Origin: CAIKBL01 sp964555355
GTDB lineage: Bacteria > Pseudomonadota > Gammaproteobacteria > Ga0077536
DNA length: 64,000 nucleotides
NCBI GenBank assembly: GCA_964555355.1
Contig: CAZKRY010000004.1
Span: 314,811 to 378,810 of the forward strand
Direction of reading: 5' to 3'
Position 1 is the stretch's first letter. Every line of letters begins with the position of its first letter. Both the position numbers and the translations under genes were made by a program. Below the pieces are notes generated by a model that did not search any database, had not been told where the DNA came from, and saw only the letters and a list, made by a program, of their open reading frames with translations. Positions 26,072 through 34,767 of this stretch are shown one piece after another.

Positions 26072-27082
26072 TTATCTAAATGAATTCAAGCCGACAAAGC
26101 TGCCGCCGTTTTGGCGCGTGAGTTCGCGCATCAACGCCGCAAAGCGAATGCCCGTGGTCTGCATCCCGGGTGCATTGGCAAATTGCACCGGAAAACCGAT
26201 GGCATGGATGCGCACCCGCGGGGCGCCGTTGTTATCCGGGCGGTTGATACGTCTGACAAACTCGGCGACTTCGCGGATCGAGCGTCCGGTGAACTCGTCC
26301 CCGTAAACGTAGAGACTAATTTTGCGATCGTCACGGTAGAACTCTTGAATCGCGGCTTCTATGCCTTCGCTGGGCGACGAATTGGAAAACACATTCCAAG
26401 TCCGCAAACGATCGATAACCGCCCGGCGACGCGCCGGGGTATCTTCGATGAAGCGTCCGGTGTATTCCGGGAACATGTAGCTGCCCTCGTCATTCATGAC
26501 CTGCAAACCTTTGACGCGCGGATATACCGTCAAGGTTTGAATGATCTGCTCCAACACTTTCGGCCACGCGTAATTAAACATGCTGCCCGAGGTGTCGATG
26601 ATGAAAACGATGTATTCGCTATCAACCGGAATGCCACCGATGTAGTTCTCAACTTTGGGGCGGTTTCGCTGCGCATAAAGGCGCTGCATCTCGGCGGTCA
26701 ACCGTTGCTGCGCGATTTCGAGTTCGCCTTTGATTTTGGCGTTGAGCGCCGCTTCTTGCTCGGCTGCCGTACGATTTTGCTCCTGCGCCAACGTGGCTTC
26801 GGTCTGCTTTTTCATCTGATCGATTTCACCTTTCGCGGCGCGCAGCTCGGCCTGGCGCGCTTCCAGCCGTTGAATCGCCGCCTGCACTTCGTCGCGCGAG
26901 GCGAAAAGCTGGCGTTGCAACGCGCTGATTTGCGCGGCGCGCGGATCTTCGGGCGGTTGTTCGGGCGTAGGAGGCTTTGCGGTCGTGATGACCATCAACA
27001 AAATGATCGCGCCCACCCCACAGGTGATGGTGTCAAGAAATGAAATACCGATCTCGGGCGGTTCCCGACGCGAGAGTTTCAT
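26072..27082 (-). CDS. VWA-domain protein with TolR/MotB-like membrane anchor (first)
   Basis: 336 residues. Residues 14-34 are one transmembrane helix, SFLDTITCGVGAIILLMVI, with Asp17 placed like the proton-carrying Asp of TolR (PLLDVLL). Residues 48-135 are a charged coiled coil (QISALQRQLFASRDEVQAAI...). From about residue 155 comes a von Willebrand A domain with MIDAS D163-TSGSM. No OmpA-type peptidoglycan domain is present, so the VWA domain takes the place of the periplasmic load. The last 4 nt of the upstream gene overlap its start. The channel gene follows 31 nt downstream. Confidence 0.88.
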   Translation of the reverse strand: MKLSRREPPEIGISFLDTITCGVGAIILLMVITTAKPPTPEQPPEDPRAAQISALQRQLFASRDEVQAAIQRLEARQAELRAAKGEIDQMKKQTEATLAQEQNRTAAEQEAALNAKIKGELEIAQQRLTAEMQRLYAQRNRPKVENYIGGIPVDSEYIVFIIDTSGSMFNYAWPKVLEQIIQTLTVYPRVKGLQVMNDEGSYMFPEYTGRFIEDTPARRRAVIDRLRTWNVFSNSSPSEGIEAAIQEFYRDDRKISLYVYGDEFTGRSIREVAEFVRRINRPDNNGAPRVRIHAIGFPVQFANAPGMQTTGIRFAALMRELTRQNGGSFVGLNSFR

Positions 27083-28164
27083 GGCCAGTCGTAGGCCGGT
27101 GTGAGAAACGAACCGCGCGTCATCAACGCCAAGTCCCAGTACGCCCAGGCCGCCATCGGATCGCCTTCCATCGGCAGCAGGATGACGTTGATGGGCGATC
27201 CGGCCGGCACCTGCGAGCGCGCTTGTTCATAAAACTGAATACGCTGCTTGCCGGAGACAGTGCGGCGTGCGCCGCCTGATAGTCCCTGGGTGGGTAGGCC
27301 GTCGGTAATCAAAAACACGTTATCAGCCTGTGGTTGCAGCGTGCGCAACACCTGCAGTGCTTTCGCGAGATTGGAACCTCCATCCGGAATCAGTTGTCGA
27401 ACCGCGCCCAACGCCTGATTGAATTCGGCGCGATCGTCGGTAGATAACCAGCGGCCTTCGCTTCCCGGTAGAACCGTGCGAATTTCGTCATTGAAGGTAT
27501 AGATTTGATAGCGCGAACCGGGATTGAGCCGCGCGGTGAGCCAGTCGACGGTATCCACCGCCTGCTGCCACTTTTCGGAACGGCGTTTGGTTGCGTCATC
27601 CATATTGCGCCGTCGCAAGACATTCACGATGGTTTGATCGAGCATGCTGGCGGATACATCGAGCAGGATCAGCGTGCGCTTGCCCCCCATTCGAATGCCC
27701 GTCAGATACTCACGATTACCTTCACCGGCGAACGTCCGCACTTGTTGTGAACGCTCATTCACTTCGGAGAGTAACTGTTGCTTCTCGCTTTCGAGTTTGC
27801 GTAACGCAACTTTCAACGCTTCGATATCTTGACGCGTCACGGCCGGCGCGCGCTTCGGTTGCAGCGCCGAGCGCGCGGCCAGCAACGCCTCGCGCGCGGC
27901 CGCCGACTCGCGAACCAGCGCTTCGAGTTCCGCGTCGATGGCCGTCGCTTGTCGCTGCGCGGTGCTCTGGGTCTCCACCGCGCTTTGCAGCTCCGCTTCG
28001 AGCAGCGCGACTTCCGCGCCCAAATCGACCTGCGCAACCGTGTCTTTGACGATTGCCTCATGCTTCAAAATCATGAACAGCAACACCACGGCGCCGAAGC
28101 CGCAGCACATGACGTCGAGAAACGACAGCGTGAAAATCGAAAACGCGCGGCGCTTAATCCGCAT
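27079..28164 (-). CDS. VWA-domain protein with TolR/MotB-like membrane anchor (second)
   Basis: 361 residues, same plan as the neighbour but divergent in sequence. The transmembrane helix is LSFLDVMCCGFGAVVLLFMI, with Asp again at position 17. A coiled coil follows (about 50-142), then a VWA domain with MIDAS LLDVSASM (D169, S171, S173), a later ITDGLP and GGSNLAKAL with the conserved Thr region less clear. Two different single-pass partners for one channel suggest a heteromeric stator. It overlaps the upstream gene by 11 nt and the next by 4 nt, indicating tight co-translation. Confidence 0.87.
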   Translation of the reverse strand: MRIKRRAFSIFTLSFLDVMCCGFGAVVLLFMILKHEAIVKDTVAQVDLGAEVALLEAELQSAVETQSTAQRQATAIDAELEALVRESAAAREALLAARSALQPKRAPAVTRQDIEALKVALRKLESEKQQLLSEVNERSQQVRTFAGEGNREYLTGIRMGGKRTLILLDVSASMLDQTIVNVLRRRNMDDATKRRSEKWQQAVDTVDWLTARLNPGSRYQIYTFNDEIRTVLPGSEGRWLSTDDRAEFNQALGAVRQLIPDGGSNLAKALQVLRTLQPQADNVFLITDGLPTQGLSGGARRTVSGKQRIQFYEQARSQVPAGSPINVILLPMEGDPMAAWAYWDLALMTRGSFLTPAYDWP

Positions 28165-29452
28165 CGCACACCGTGATTGGAACGATCAGCAAGTTCGCGC
28201 CGGCCACCGTCAGATGATCGCCCGGCGCAAGCGTGCAAGTGCCGGCGGGCAAGGGCTGACCATTCACGCGTAACGGCGAATGCGCTGGAACATCGAGACG
28301 CAGTCCATGCGCGGCGCGGCGCAAGCTGCCGAGGGGCTCCGCCGGTTGCGCGCGTGAGACACCGCTGAGCGTAATGAATAAGGGCTCGCGCTGAAGCGTG
28401 TAAGCCTGATAGCCGACCAGGACATGCGTGGCGGTGGTACTCGGTGAGGCGGAGGCGGTCGGCGGCGAAGTCGTGCGCGTTCCGGGCACGCAGGCGAGCG
28501 AAGTACGCAACGTCACCGCGCCTTCCTTTAAGGCGGCAAGCTCGGGGCTTGACGTTACGCCCTGCCAAGGTGCGTTCGCCGGCAAGAGTACCGCCGACGG
28601 CCAACCTTCGAGCAAACCGGGATAATGCGCGAGCCGAGAATCGAGGACCGCGGGTAACGCACCACTCGCAAGCTGCAGGCGTTGATACAGCGGGACGAGG
28701 GCGCTCCGAAGTTCCTCGCGAGTTAGGCGCGCGGTATGCCGGGCGCCCCGATAATCGATGGTCAAATCGATTTCCGGACGTTCGCGCCAAAGCTTGAGCC
28801 ATGCCGCAAGGTGTGAATGCAGCAATTGTTCGGTGGCCGCGTCGTGCAGTGGATCGAAGCGGCATTGCGTGAGAAAGGCACGTTCGATGCGTTGCACCGC
28901 CGCTTGCGCCAAATGCAGCGCGCCGGCATTCGTGACAAGTTCGCTCCTGATCTTGGTGACGCGCGCGCTATCGACGTCGATCTCGGTCAAGACGGTGTGA
29001 TGTAGCAACGTTTCCACGTGCATGTAACGACCGGGCGCGAGCGTCGCCCCCACGGCCACTGCCGATTCCACTAACGCGCCAACCCGCAAGCCGGCCGCTT
29101 GCGCAATCCCCAGCAGTAAACTCAATTGCGCGCGCTGGTACCCGCCGGGAACGATAAGCACGGTGTGCAAATCATTGCCGCCGTACTTACGCAATTGTTC
29201 GAGGTGCAAGTACGCGAGATCGCCCGCATGACGGATCCGCTTACCGAGCGAATTGAGCGGTGTGGTGTCGAGTTGCTGCCAAAAGCGATTGTGCGATTGC
29301 CGCGGATAGAGCCAAGCGTGCGCAAAACCGGCGTCGCCCACTTCCACTTTGTGATTGACGAGGGTGGCGAAGCCGGGACTATACGCAAGCGCTTGAGCGC
29401 CGCGCGCCACGCGCAGCTCAGCGTCATTCAACTCGATAATTAACGGCGGCAT
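28154..29452 (-). CDS. Actin/Hsp70-like fold protein with FHA-like C-terminus
   Basis: 432 residues. The N-terminal 260 residues resemble a degenerate ASKHA ATPase: MPPLIIELNDAELRVARG as the first phosphate-loop-like hairpin, LHTVLIVPGGYQRAQLSLLL then GIAQAAGLRVGALVESAVAV, the order seen in FtsA/PilM/Hsp70 proteins. A low-complexity Thr/Ser/Pro linker (about 345-360) precedes a C-terminal domain with PLGSLRRAAHGLRLDVPAHS and DHLTVAGANLLIVPI, like an FHA or FHA-related beta sandwich. It may assemble with the membrane machinery on the cytoplasmic face. Nucleotide-binding residues are incomplete, so it may be a structural relative only. Confidence 0.6.
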   Translation of the reverse strand: MPPLIIELNDAELRVARGAQALAYSPGFATLVNHKVEVGDAGFAHAWLYPRQSHNRFWQQLDTTPLNSLGKRIRHAGDLAYLHLEQLRKYGGNDLHTVLIVPGGYQRAQLSLLLGIAQAAGLRVGALVESAVAVGATLAPGRYMHVETLLHHTVLTEIDVDSARVTKIRSELVTNAGALHLAQAAVQRIERAFLTQCRFDPLHDAATEQLLHSHLAAWLKLWRERPEIDLTIDYRGARHTARLTREELRSALVPLYQRLQLASGALPAVLDSRLAHYPGLLEGWPSAVLLPANAPWQGVTSSPELAALKEGAVTLRTSLACVPGTRTTSPPTASASPSTTATHVLVGYQAYTLQREPLFITLSGVSRAQPAEPLGSLRRAAHGLRLDVPAHSPLRVNGQPLPAGTCTLAPGDHLTVAGANLLIVPITVCDAD

Positions 29453-29494
29453 GGCGATCTCTAAAAGAAAGCGCGAACGAAGTGGAGTGACACG

Positions 29495-29695
29495 TTAGAT
29501 ATCCGCCGGAAACGCCACCGGAAAATCTTCCGATACTTTTTCACTGGGTTTGAACGTATCGGTGGGCATCGCGCGCACACGATAGCCAGGTTGATCCGGC
29601 GAGGGCTCTGGTGGCGGCGCGGGGGGCGCGGTGGCTTCCTGCGCGCCGACGGCCGCGGTGAGTAGCCAACCCAGTAACCACCAACGATGTTTCAT
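29495..29695 (-). CDS. Small exported proline-rich protein
   Basis: 66 residues. A signal peptide (MKHRWWLLGWLLTAAVGAQE, probable cleavage after VGA) is followed by a Pro/Ala-rich segment (TAPPAPPPEPSPDQPGY) and a short C-terminal tail with TDTFKPSEKVSEDFPVAF. The family is not recognised. A GAGGA element sits 9 nt before the ATG. It lies between the actin-like gene and the PEGA gene in the same operon, so it is probably a periplasmic part of that system. Confidence 0.65.
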   Translation of the reverse strand: MKHRWWLLGWLLTAAVGAQEATAPPAPPPEPSPDQPGYRVRAMPTDTFKPSEKVSEDFPVAFPADI

Positions 29696-29710
29696 TTGTG
29701 CGGTCCTCGT

Positions 29711-31891
29711 CTATTGCGCGTATCGCGCCAAGCGAAATCCCAGATCCGGCCGTGGCAGCTGTGCCGATGCGCGATATGCCAAGCGCAGTTCGGCCGGCTC
29801 GCCGTGTCGCCAACTCGAACCGCGTACGCTATGCGTGTTGCCATTATCCGGACCTAATGGGTTGGTGCCGGCCGGGATCCCCGTCGGCGCGAAGAAATCA
29901 TGCATCCACTCCGACACATTGCCGGCCAAATCATGGTAGCCGCGCAAATTGGGCGGAAAGCTTCCCACCGGCGCGCTTGCCGCGAATCCATCGTCATACC
30001 CTTTGATCGGCGATTCGGCGAGACCGCCCGAGGCCTGATCGGCAAAATTGCCCGCACGCCCGCGCGGCGGAAAGCCGCCTCGCCACGGAAACTCCAACGT
30101 TTGGCCATCGAGATCGATGCGCGCCACGAAGTCCCATTCGGCTTCGGTGGGTAATCGATAGCCGACCGCATCCGGATTAACGCCGAGCACGCGTCCGAAT
30201 TTGATCTGATAGTAGGGTGGCAAGGATTCACGCCGGCTTAACCAGTTGCAGTAGGTGGCGGCCGCTTCCCACGTGATATTCACCACCGGCAAGTTGTCGG
30301 CATTCAAGTCTTGTCCGGTCACGCCCTGCGATAAATGGGCAGAGATAAACTTGCGATACTCGCTATTGGAGACTTCCCGCAAACCTAGGTAGTACGGTCG
30401 CGTCAGCCGCACCTTGGCACCGTTGCTTGCGACGAATTCGCCGCCTTTCACTAGTTTAAGTTCTTGTCCAAGTATCGAGTGCACCAAGCCATCGGCGGCA
30501 AACTGCACTGGCGCGCCACGCAATTCTTCGGGCACTAGCGTATTGGTAATGAGTTGCGCCTGCTGCTCGGCGAGCGACGGCGCGGATGGTGATCCGGCCG
30601 ACTGCGCAGGCGGCACCGCGGCAGCCGATGGGGGGGCTACCGGCGGCGTCAAGGCCGCCATCTCGGCCGCGGTCTTCAAGCGGATCTGTAATTTTTTGGC
30701 GATCCCTTTGCGCGGCGTGACCAGTGTTCGATAGGTCGCGAAGCCTGCTTTGCGGATGATGATTTCATGCTCGTAGGTGGGAAGTTCGAGACGCTGCGTA
30801 GCGCTGCCATGCGCGATGCCGTTTATCAGTAACTCGGCGTCCGGAGGCGTCGTCACCAATTCGATAATCGCGAGCTCGGGAATGAGCGGGACGTCAAGGT
30901 TATGTGTCTCACCCGCGCCCACGGCGGCGCGCGCTTTGTGTGGCAGGTAACCGGTCTTTAGCACCGCGAGCGCATGTTCGTCATCGGCCGCCACGGGGAA
31001 CTTAAGCGGTGTTTCGCCTTTGAATTTTCCGTCCACGGTCACCGCGGCGCCGGCCGGCGTACTTGTCACGTTAAAATAGCCATCGTCTTTGACGAGACGA
31101 ACATCGGGAATGTTAATGGCCTGTCCGGCGACCACGCTGACGCGGCGACGCCACGGTTTAAAGCCCTTTTTCTGTACCCGCAAGTCGCGCTCGCCTTGCA
31201 TAAGTTCGGCGTGTAGCGGAGTGATTCCAAGGCGTTCATCTCCGCTGAATACGTCGGCACCCGCTGGTTTCGAGGCGAGCGTGAATTCGGCCCAGGCGGG
31301 GCTGAGCGTGATATCAATGGCCTGTTCTTGACCCTTGCCGGCGATCTCGATCTCGGTCTCAAAATCGAGATAACGCGGTGCGCGCACCAACAGCTGATGC
31401 GAACCGGCTTCGAGATCCTTGATCACCCCGGGCGCCTGGCCAGCCCTCTGCGCATCCACCCACACTTCCGCGCTCGCGACTGGGCTAAGTGCGAGGCGTA
31501 AATGTCCAGGGAGCGGACGCATGGTGAGCGTGATTTGTTGCAGAGGTCGATGAGTGATGTGAATGGTGGCGTTGAGCGGTCGATAGCCTGGCGCCTCCGC
31601 TTGGACCGACCAGCGGCCGGGCAGCAACATGTAACGTTCGCTGATATGCGGTGCGAAGCCTCGTGCTACGGTGGTGGTTGCCGTCGTCGGCGTGATGGCG
31701 AGTTCGACCGAGCGCGCGCCAAAAATGAAGACGATGGCCGCGAGCGCAAAACTCAAGGTCCCGAGCATCAAGAGTCGTCGCCACGGCAGCCTGGGCCAGC
31801 GCCAGCCGGTTAGCGTGGTTGGCGGCCGAAACGCGGTTGGCTCGATCGGCTCCAACGCCGGATGAGGTGAGGTGTCGTCGCCGCGGGGCAC
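29711..31891 (-). CDS. PEGA-repeat protein with formylglycine-enzyme-like C-terminal domain
   Basis: 726 residues starting at GTG 31891. An N-terminal transmembrane helix (about 40-60, LMLGTLSFALAAIVFIFG) leads into about five PEGA-type repeats (PAGADVFSGDERLGITPLHA, PAGAAVTVDGKFKGETPL, PPDAELLINGIAHGS and similar), which usually form surface or periplasmic beta modules. After a Pro/Ala linker, residues 470-726 have the FGE/SUMF1 fold: YYLGLREVSNSEYRKF, NITWEAAATYCNWLSR, YRLPTEAEWDFVARI, DLAGNVSEWMHDF and VRGSSWRHGEPAELRLAYR. The catalytic cysteine pair of true formylglycine enzymes is absent, so it is likely a binding module. It is co-transcribed with the TPR gene 6 nt upstream. Confidence 0.85.
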   Translation of the reverse strand: MPRGDDTSPHPALEPIEPTAFRPPTTLTGWRWPRLPWRRLLMLGTLSFALAAIVFIFGARSVELAITPTTATTTVARGFAPHISERYMLLPGRWSVQAEAPGYRPLNATIHITHRPLQQITLTMRPLPGHLRLALSPVASAEVWVDAQRAGQAPGVIKDLEAGSHQLLVRAPRYLDFETEIEIAGKGQEQAIDITLSPAWAEFTLASKPAGADVFSGDERLGITPLHAELMQGERDLRVQKKGFKPWRRRVSVVAGQAINIPDVRLVKDDGYFNVTSTPAGAAVTVDGKFKGETPLKFPVAADDEHALAVLKTGYLPHKARAAVGAGETHNLDVPLIPELAIIELVTTPPDAELLINGIAHGSATQRLELPTYEHEIIIRKAGFATYRTLVTPRKGIAKKLQIRLKTAAEMAALTPPVAPPSAAAVPPAQSAGSPSAPSLAEQQAQLITNTLVPEELRGAPVQFAADGLVHSILGQELKLVKGGEFVASNGAKVRLTRPYYLGLREVSNSEYRKFISAHLSQGVTGQDLNADNLPVVNITWEAAATYCNWLSRRESLPPYYQIKFGRVLGVNPDAVGYRLPTEAEWDFVARIDLDGQTLEFPWRGGFPPRGRAGNFADQASGGLAESPIKGYDDGFAASAPVGSFPPNLRGYHDLAGNVSEWMHDFFAPTGIPAGTNPLGPDNGNTHSVRGSSWRHGEPAELRLAYRASAQLPRPDLGFRLARYAQ

Positions 31892-31897
31892 GCGCGT

Positions 31898-33406
31898 TTA
31901 TCTCCGAAAAGGCAAGGCTTCGTCACATTGAATGGCGATGACGCGGTTGCTTTCGGCGTTGAGCTCGAACTCAAGTCGAGTATCTCGATAGCCGGCGCGG
32001 CTGCCGAGCGCAGTATACCGCCCCGGTAGCAATTCTAGCTGTTGCTCGGTGAAGGGCTGAAAGCTGCCCACCTTGAGGATTTTCACCTGGGTAAGGCCAT
32101 CGGAGCGCAGCGTCAGCCTGAGCGGCGTACGGGCGATGGTGAGCGATTCTTGGAGTCGCGCCGCGGTCGCCGCGAGCTTCGGCGGCGCTGGATCCTCGGC
32201 GCGCACCCGCGTCAATAACGCATCGACCTCGCGCGCTGTCGAATCCTCACGCAGGCGTGCCGGCGCGGCGAGCGCGGCGTCAAGTTTGCCGGCAAGTTCC
32301 GCCAAGCGTGTGGCGCGCGCCGCGCCCTGTGTTGCGTGAGCAAGGGCGGGATCAACCTGCAACGCGGCGCGGTACTGCCGCGCGGCTTCCGCCCAGGCTT
32401 CGGTTTGCTCGGCGCGTTGCGCATTGGTGAGCGCGCGTTCGATGGCCGCCGCCGCCGCGCGCGCCTTGGCTTGGCTGAGGGCGTTGACCGCCGCGCTTGC
32501 TTGCGGGCGCAGCTTCACCGCTTGTTCGAACGCACTGATGGCGGGCGCGAAGTCATTCTTCTCCAGCGCCGAGAATCCCTTCGACATCGCGGCGGTAAAC
32601 GCCGCGTCGGTTTGGGCTGACGCTAAGCGCGCCAACGCCAAGCTCGCCTCACGCGCGTCCGGATCTAATTTAAGCGCCGCGCGATACGTTGCGATCGCCT
32701 TCTCGTTATCGTGCAACCGCTCGTAGCCCTGTGCTTCGTTTAATAACGCAAGCACCTGTTCAAACGCGTCCGCGCGTTTGACGCCGCGTTGTGCCGCTGC
32801 GTTATCCGGCGCCAGCCGCAGTGCTTGCGTGAACGCGAATAGCGCCGCACGCGCATCGTGGCTTAAGAGCGCGCGTTCGCCTTCATCGAGATAATCCGCG
32901 ACCACTTCCGGAATTCGAGCGGTGGCCGCTTCAATCGCCGTGGTGGCCTGGCTGTAGTGTTGAATCGCCTTGGTGAAACGTTGCTCGCGATAAGCCTGTT
33001 CACCGTCTGCAATCGCGGCTTCAATTTGTTTTAACGCGGGCGCGTCCCAGGTCTCGACGCCGGTGGCGCGCAGCATATCTAAGGCTTCTAGCGTGGCCGC
33101 TAGCGAAGACTGCGCGTCCTCGCGCGCGCCGGGAGGTTCCGGAACCAGTAGCGGCGAGTCGGCGGCGGGCGATGGCGGGGGAGTGACCGTCGCCATCGGT
33201 GGCATCGCGATTTCCGCGGACGGTGTGACCGCCTTGGGTAACCAAGTAAAGACTGCAATCGCGGTAACGGTGAGTAGCGCCAGCACCCCGGAGGCCAGCC
33301 AGTGCGACGTTGCGCGTGGCGACGGGGTGGGAGCGGGGAGGTCGCGCGGTGGATCGAGCGTGGTTGGCATGAGCGCCACGTTATCGTCGAGGGAATTGTT
33401 TTGCAT
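31898..33406 (-). CDS. Membrane-anchored TPR protein
   Basis: 502 residues. A cytoplasmic N-terminus (about 1-34) is followed by one transmembrane helix (LASGVLALLTVTAIAVFTWL), a Pro-rich stretch and many tetratricopeptide-like helical pairs (for example YERLHDNEKAIATYRAALKL and FSALEKNDFAPAISAFEQAV). The C-terminal 70 residues form a PEGA-like beta unit (QQLELLPGRYTALGSRAGYR). It probably scaffolds other periplasmic parts of this operon. The ATG at 33406 lacks a clear Shine-Dalgarno, and a second ATG twelve codons in is possible. It sits directly upstream of the PEGA protein gene. Confidence 0.8.
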   Translation of the reverse strand: MQNNSLDDNVALMPTTLDPPRDLPAPTPSPRATSHWLASGVLALLTVTAIAVFTWLPKAVTPSAEIAMPPMATVTPPPSPAADSPLLVPEPPGAREDAQSSLAATLEALDMLRATGVETWDAPALKQIEAAIADGEQAYREQRFTKAIQHYSQATTAIEAATARIPEVVADYLDEGERALLSHDARAALFAFTQALRLAPDNAAAQRGVKRADAFEQVLALLNEAQGYERLHDNEKAIATYRAALKLDPDAREASLALARLASAQTDAAFTAAMSKGFSALEKNDFAPAISAFEQAVKLRPQASAAVNALSQAKARAAAAAIERALTNAQRAEQTEAWAEAARQYRAALQVDPALAHATQGAARATRLAELAGKLDAALAAPARLREDSTAREVDALLTRVRAEDPAPPKLAATAARLQESLTIARTPLRLTLRSDGLTQVKILKVGSFQPFTEQQLELLPGRYTALGSRAGYRDTRLEFELNAESNRVIAIQCDEALPFRR

Positions 33407-33481
33407 AACGCAATTAATAACACATAAATCCGTCGGCGCCCTTGCGTCGGCGCAAGCCGCCGCGGGGGTGCGTTGTGCGGG

Positions 33482-34762
33482 TTAACGCGTCGGCGGATCG
33501 GTTGTAATCGCCGGCAAACCGACCGCGGCTTCGCCGTTTTCGTTGAGATAAATCTCTTGTAGCAGCGCGCGCCATTGTGCGTATTGTTCGTCTACCGACC
33601 CGGCCAAGGTCACCGACCGATCGGCGAGTTCGATGTGGTGCGGTTTCATACTGGTGCCGAACGAGTCGGCAAGTTCCTCCAGTGCCGCTTCGTGAATCTG
33701 TGCCTCGTGGCTTTTTTCGACGCCGCTGCCGAAGAGATAGGCGCCGCCGGCCATGCCGGCAAGGCCGACTGCGCCCATGCCGGAGTTCTCGCTTGTCGCC
33801 ATCGCCGCAAGGCCGCCTAACATGGCAAGCGTGCCACCGATTTTGCGCAGCAGCCCGGAGGTCTTCAGTTCCTTCATTTGCGCAACTTCAACTTGCGAGG
33901 TTTGACGCCAGCGATCGTATGACCCCTGCATGGTTTGCGCGTATTCGCCGACGTAGGTGTCGATTTGATCGACGAACATCAAATCCCGCGCGCGTAAATC
34001 GGCAATCCGCGCGAGCGCGGGATCATCGAGCGCCGGAAGGCGTTGTACGCGCGTACGGCCGTCGCTGCCCTGTGCGAGATAGGATTCGAATTGGGCCGGC
34101 GCAAAGCGTTGCGCGAATTGCAGTTGCGCTACGGCGCGTACTTCTTGCAAGGCTGCCGCGTCTTGTTCGCTCGCGGCGCGCTGCAGGTCATCCGCGATAC
34201 GCTCGTAGAGCACTTGGAAAGGATCGCGATACGCAACCGTGGGATCCGGATCGTAGGCGTAACGTTCCAGGGTATGCTCGTACTTCTTGTTGAGCCACGG
34301 TCGTCCGGTTGCGTCGGTCGCGGTTATTTGCAGCGCGAGTTCCGCCCCATCGGAATGTAGGATAGTGCCATCGACCCATAGATCCATCTCGGTTTGTTTG
34401 TTCGGGATGACGCGCACACTGCCCCACACGCCGCGTCGAGCGAGTGTCTCGGCGAGCACTTTCGGCATGTAATGCGCTTCCGCGCGCCGCACGCTTGGTG
34501 TCGTTATTTTCTGATCGGGATCGAGGTTCTCGAGGCCCGGATTAAATACATCAATCCCAACATCGAGTGCGACGGCAAGCACCGCCGTGACGGCGGCGGT
34601 TGGCGCCGGTGTGGCCGTGTTGACGCTCGCAGCGCCAGGGGTTACGAGCCGCGGATTCTGCCGATTGGGCGATTCATAACGATGCGGTTGATTCGCGCAG
34701 GCGCCTAACAACAATGCGAGCATCGCCAACCACCACGGCATACGAACTTTCCGGCGTCCCAT
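33482..34762 (-). CDS. Outer-membrane lipoprotein of unknown family
   Basis: About 426 residues. A signal peptide with lipobox LLLGAC is followed by a polar linker (NQPHRYESPNRQNPR). The central part (VIPNKQTEMDLWVDGTILHS) looks like a beta-rich periplasmic domain, and near residues 300-350 there is a glycine-rich hydrophobic hairpin (TLAMLGGLAAMATSENSGMG). The family is not recognised. The frame opens further upstream, but the ATG at 34762 has GAGG and GGGAGG upstream. It starts just after the stop of the next upstream lipoprotein gene. It likely supplies an outer-membrane partner for the VWA/TolQ system. Confidence 0.7.
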   Translation of the reverse strand: MGRRKVRMPWWLAMLALLLGACANQPHRYESPNRQNPRLVTPGAASVNTATPAPTAAVTAVLAVALDVGIDVFNPGLENLDPDQKITTPSVRRAEAHYMPKVLAETLARRGVWGSVRVIPNKQTEMDLWVDGTILHSDGAELALQITATDATGRPWLNKKYEHTLERYAYDPDPTVAYRDPFQVLYERIADDLQRAASEQDAAALQEVRAVAQLQFAQRFAPAQFESYLAQGSDGRTRVQRLPALDDPALARIADLRARDLMFVDQIDTYVGEYAQTMQGSYDRWRQTSQVEVAQMKELKTSGLLRKIGGTLAMLGGLAAMATSENSGMGAVGLAGMAGGAYLFGSGVEKSHEAQIHEAALEELADSFGTSMKPHHIELADRSVTLAGSVDEQYAQWRALLQEIYLNENGEAAVGLPAITTDPPTR

Positions 34763-34767
34763 CGGCC

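Noticed and set aside
26111..27043. 310-codon plus-strand open frame opposite the first VWA gene
   Set aside because: Antisense to a well-supported VWA coding sequence; caused by high GC and codon bias.
25244..27082. Zorya-type defence system (ZorA/ZorB)
   Set aside because: The channel resembles ZorA in fold only; the partners have VWA rather than OmpA-type domains, and no ZorC/ZorD helicase or nuclease genes are present.
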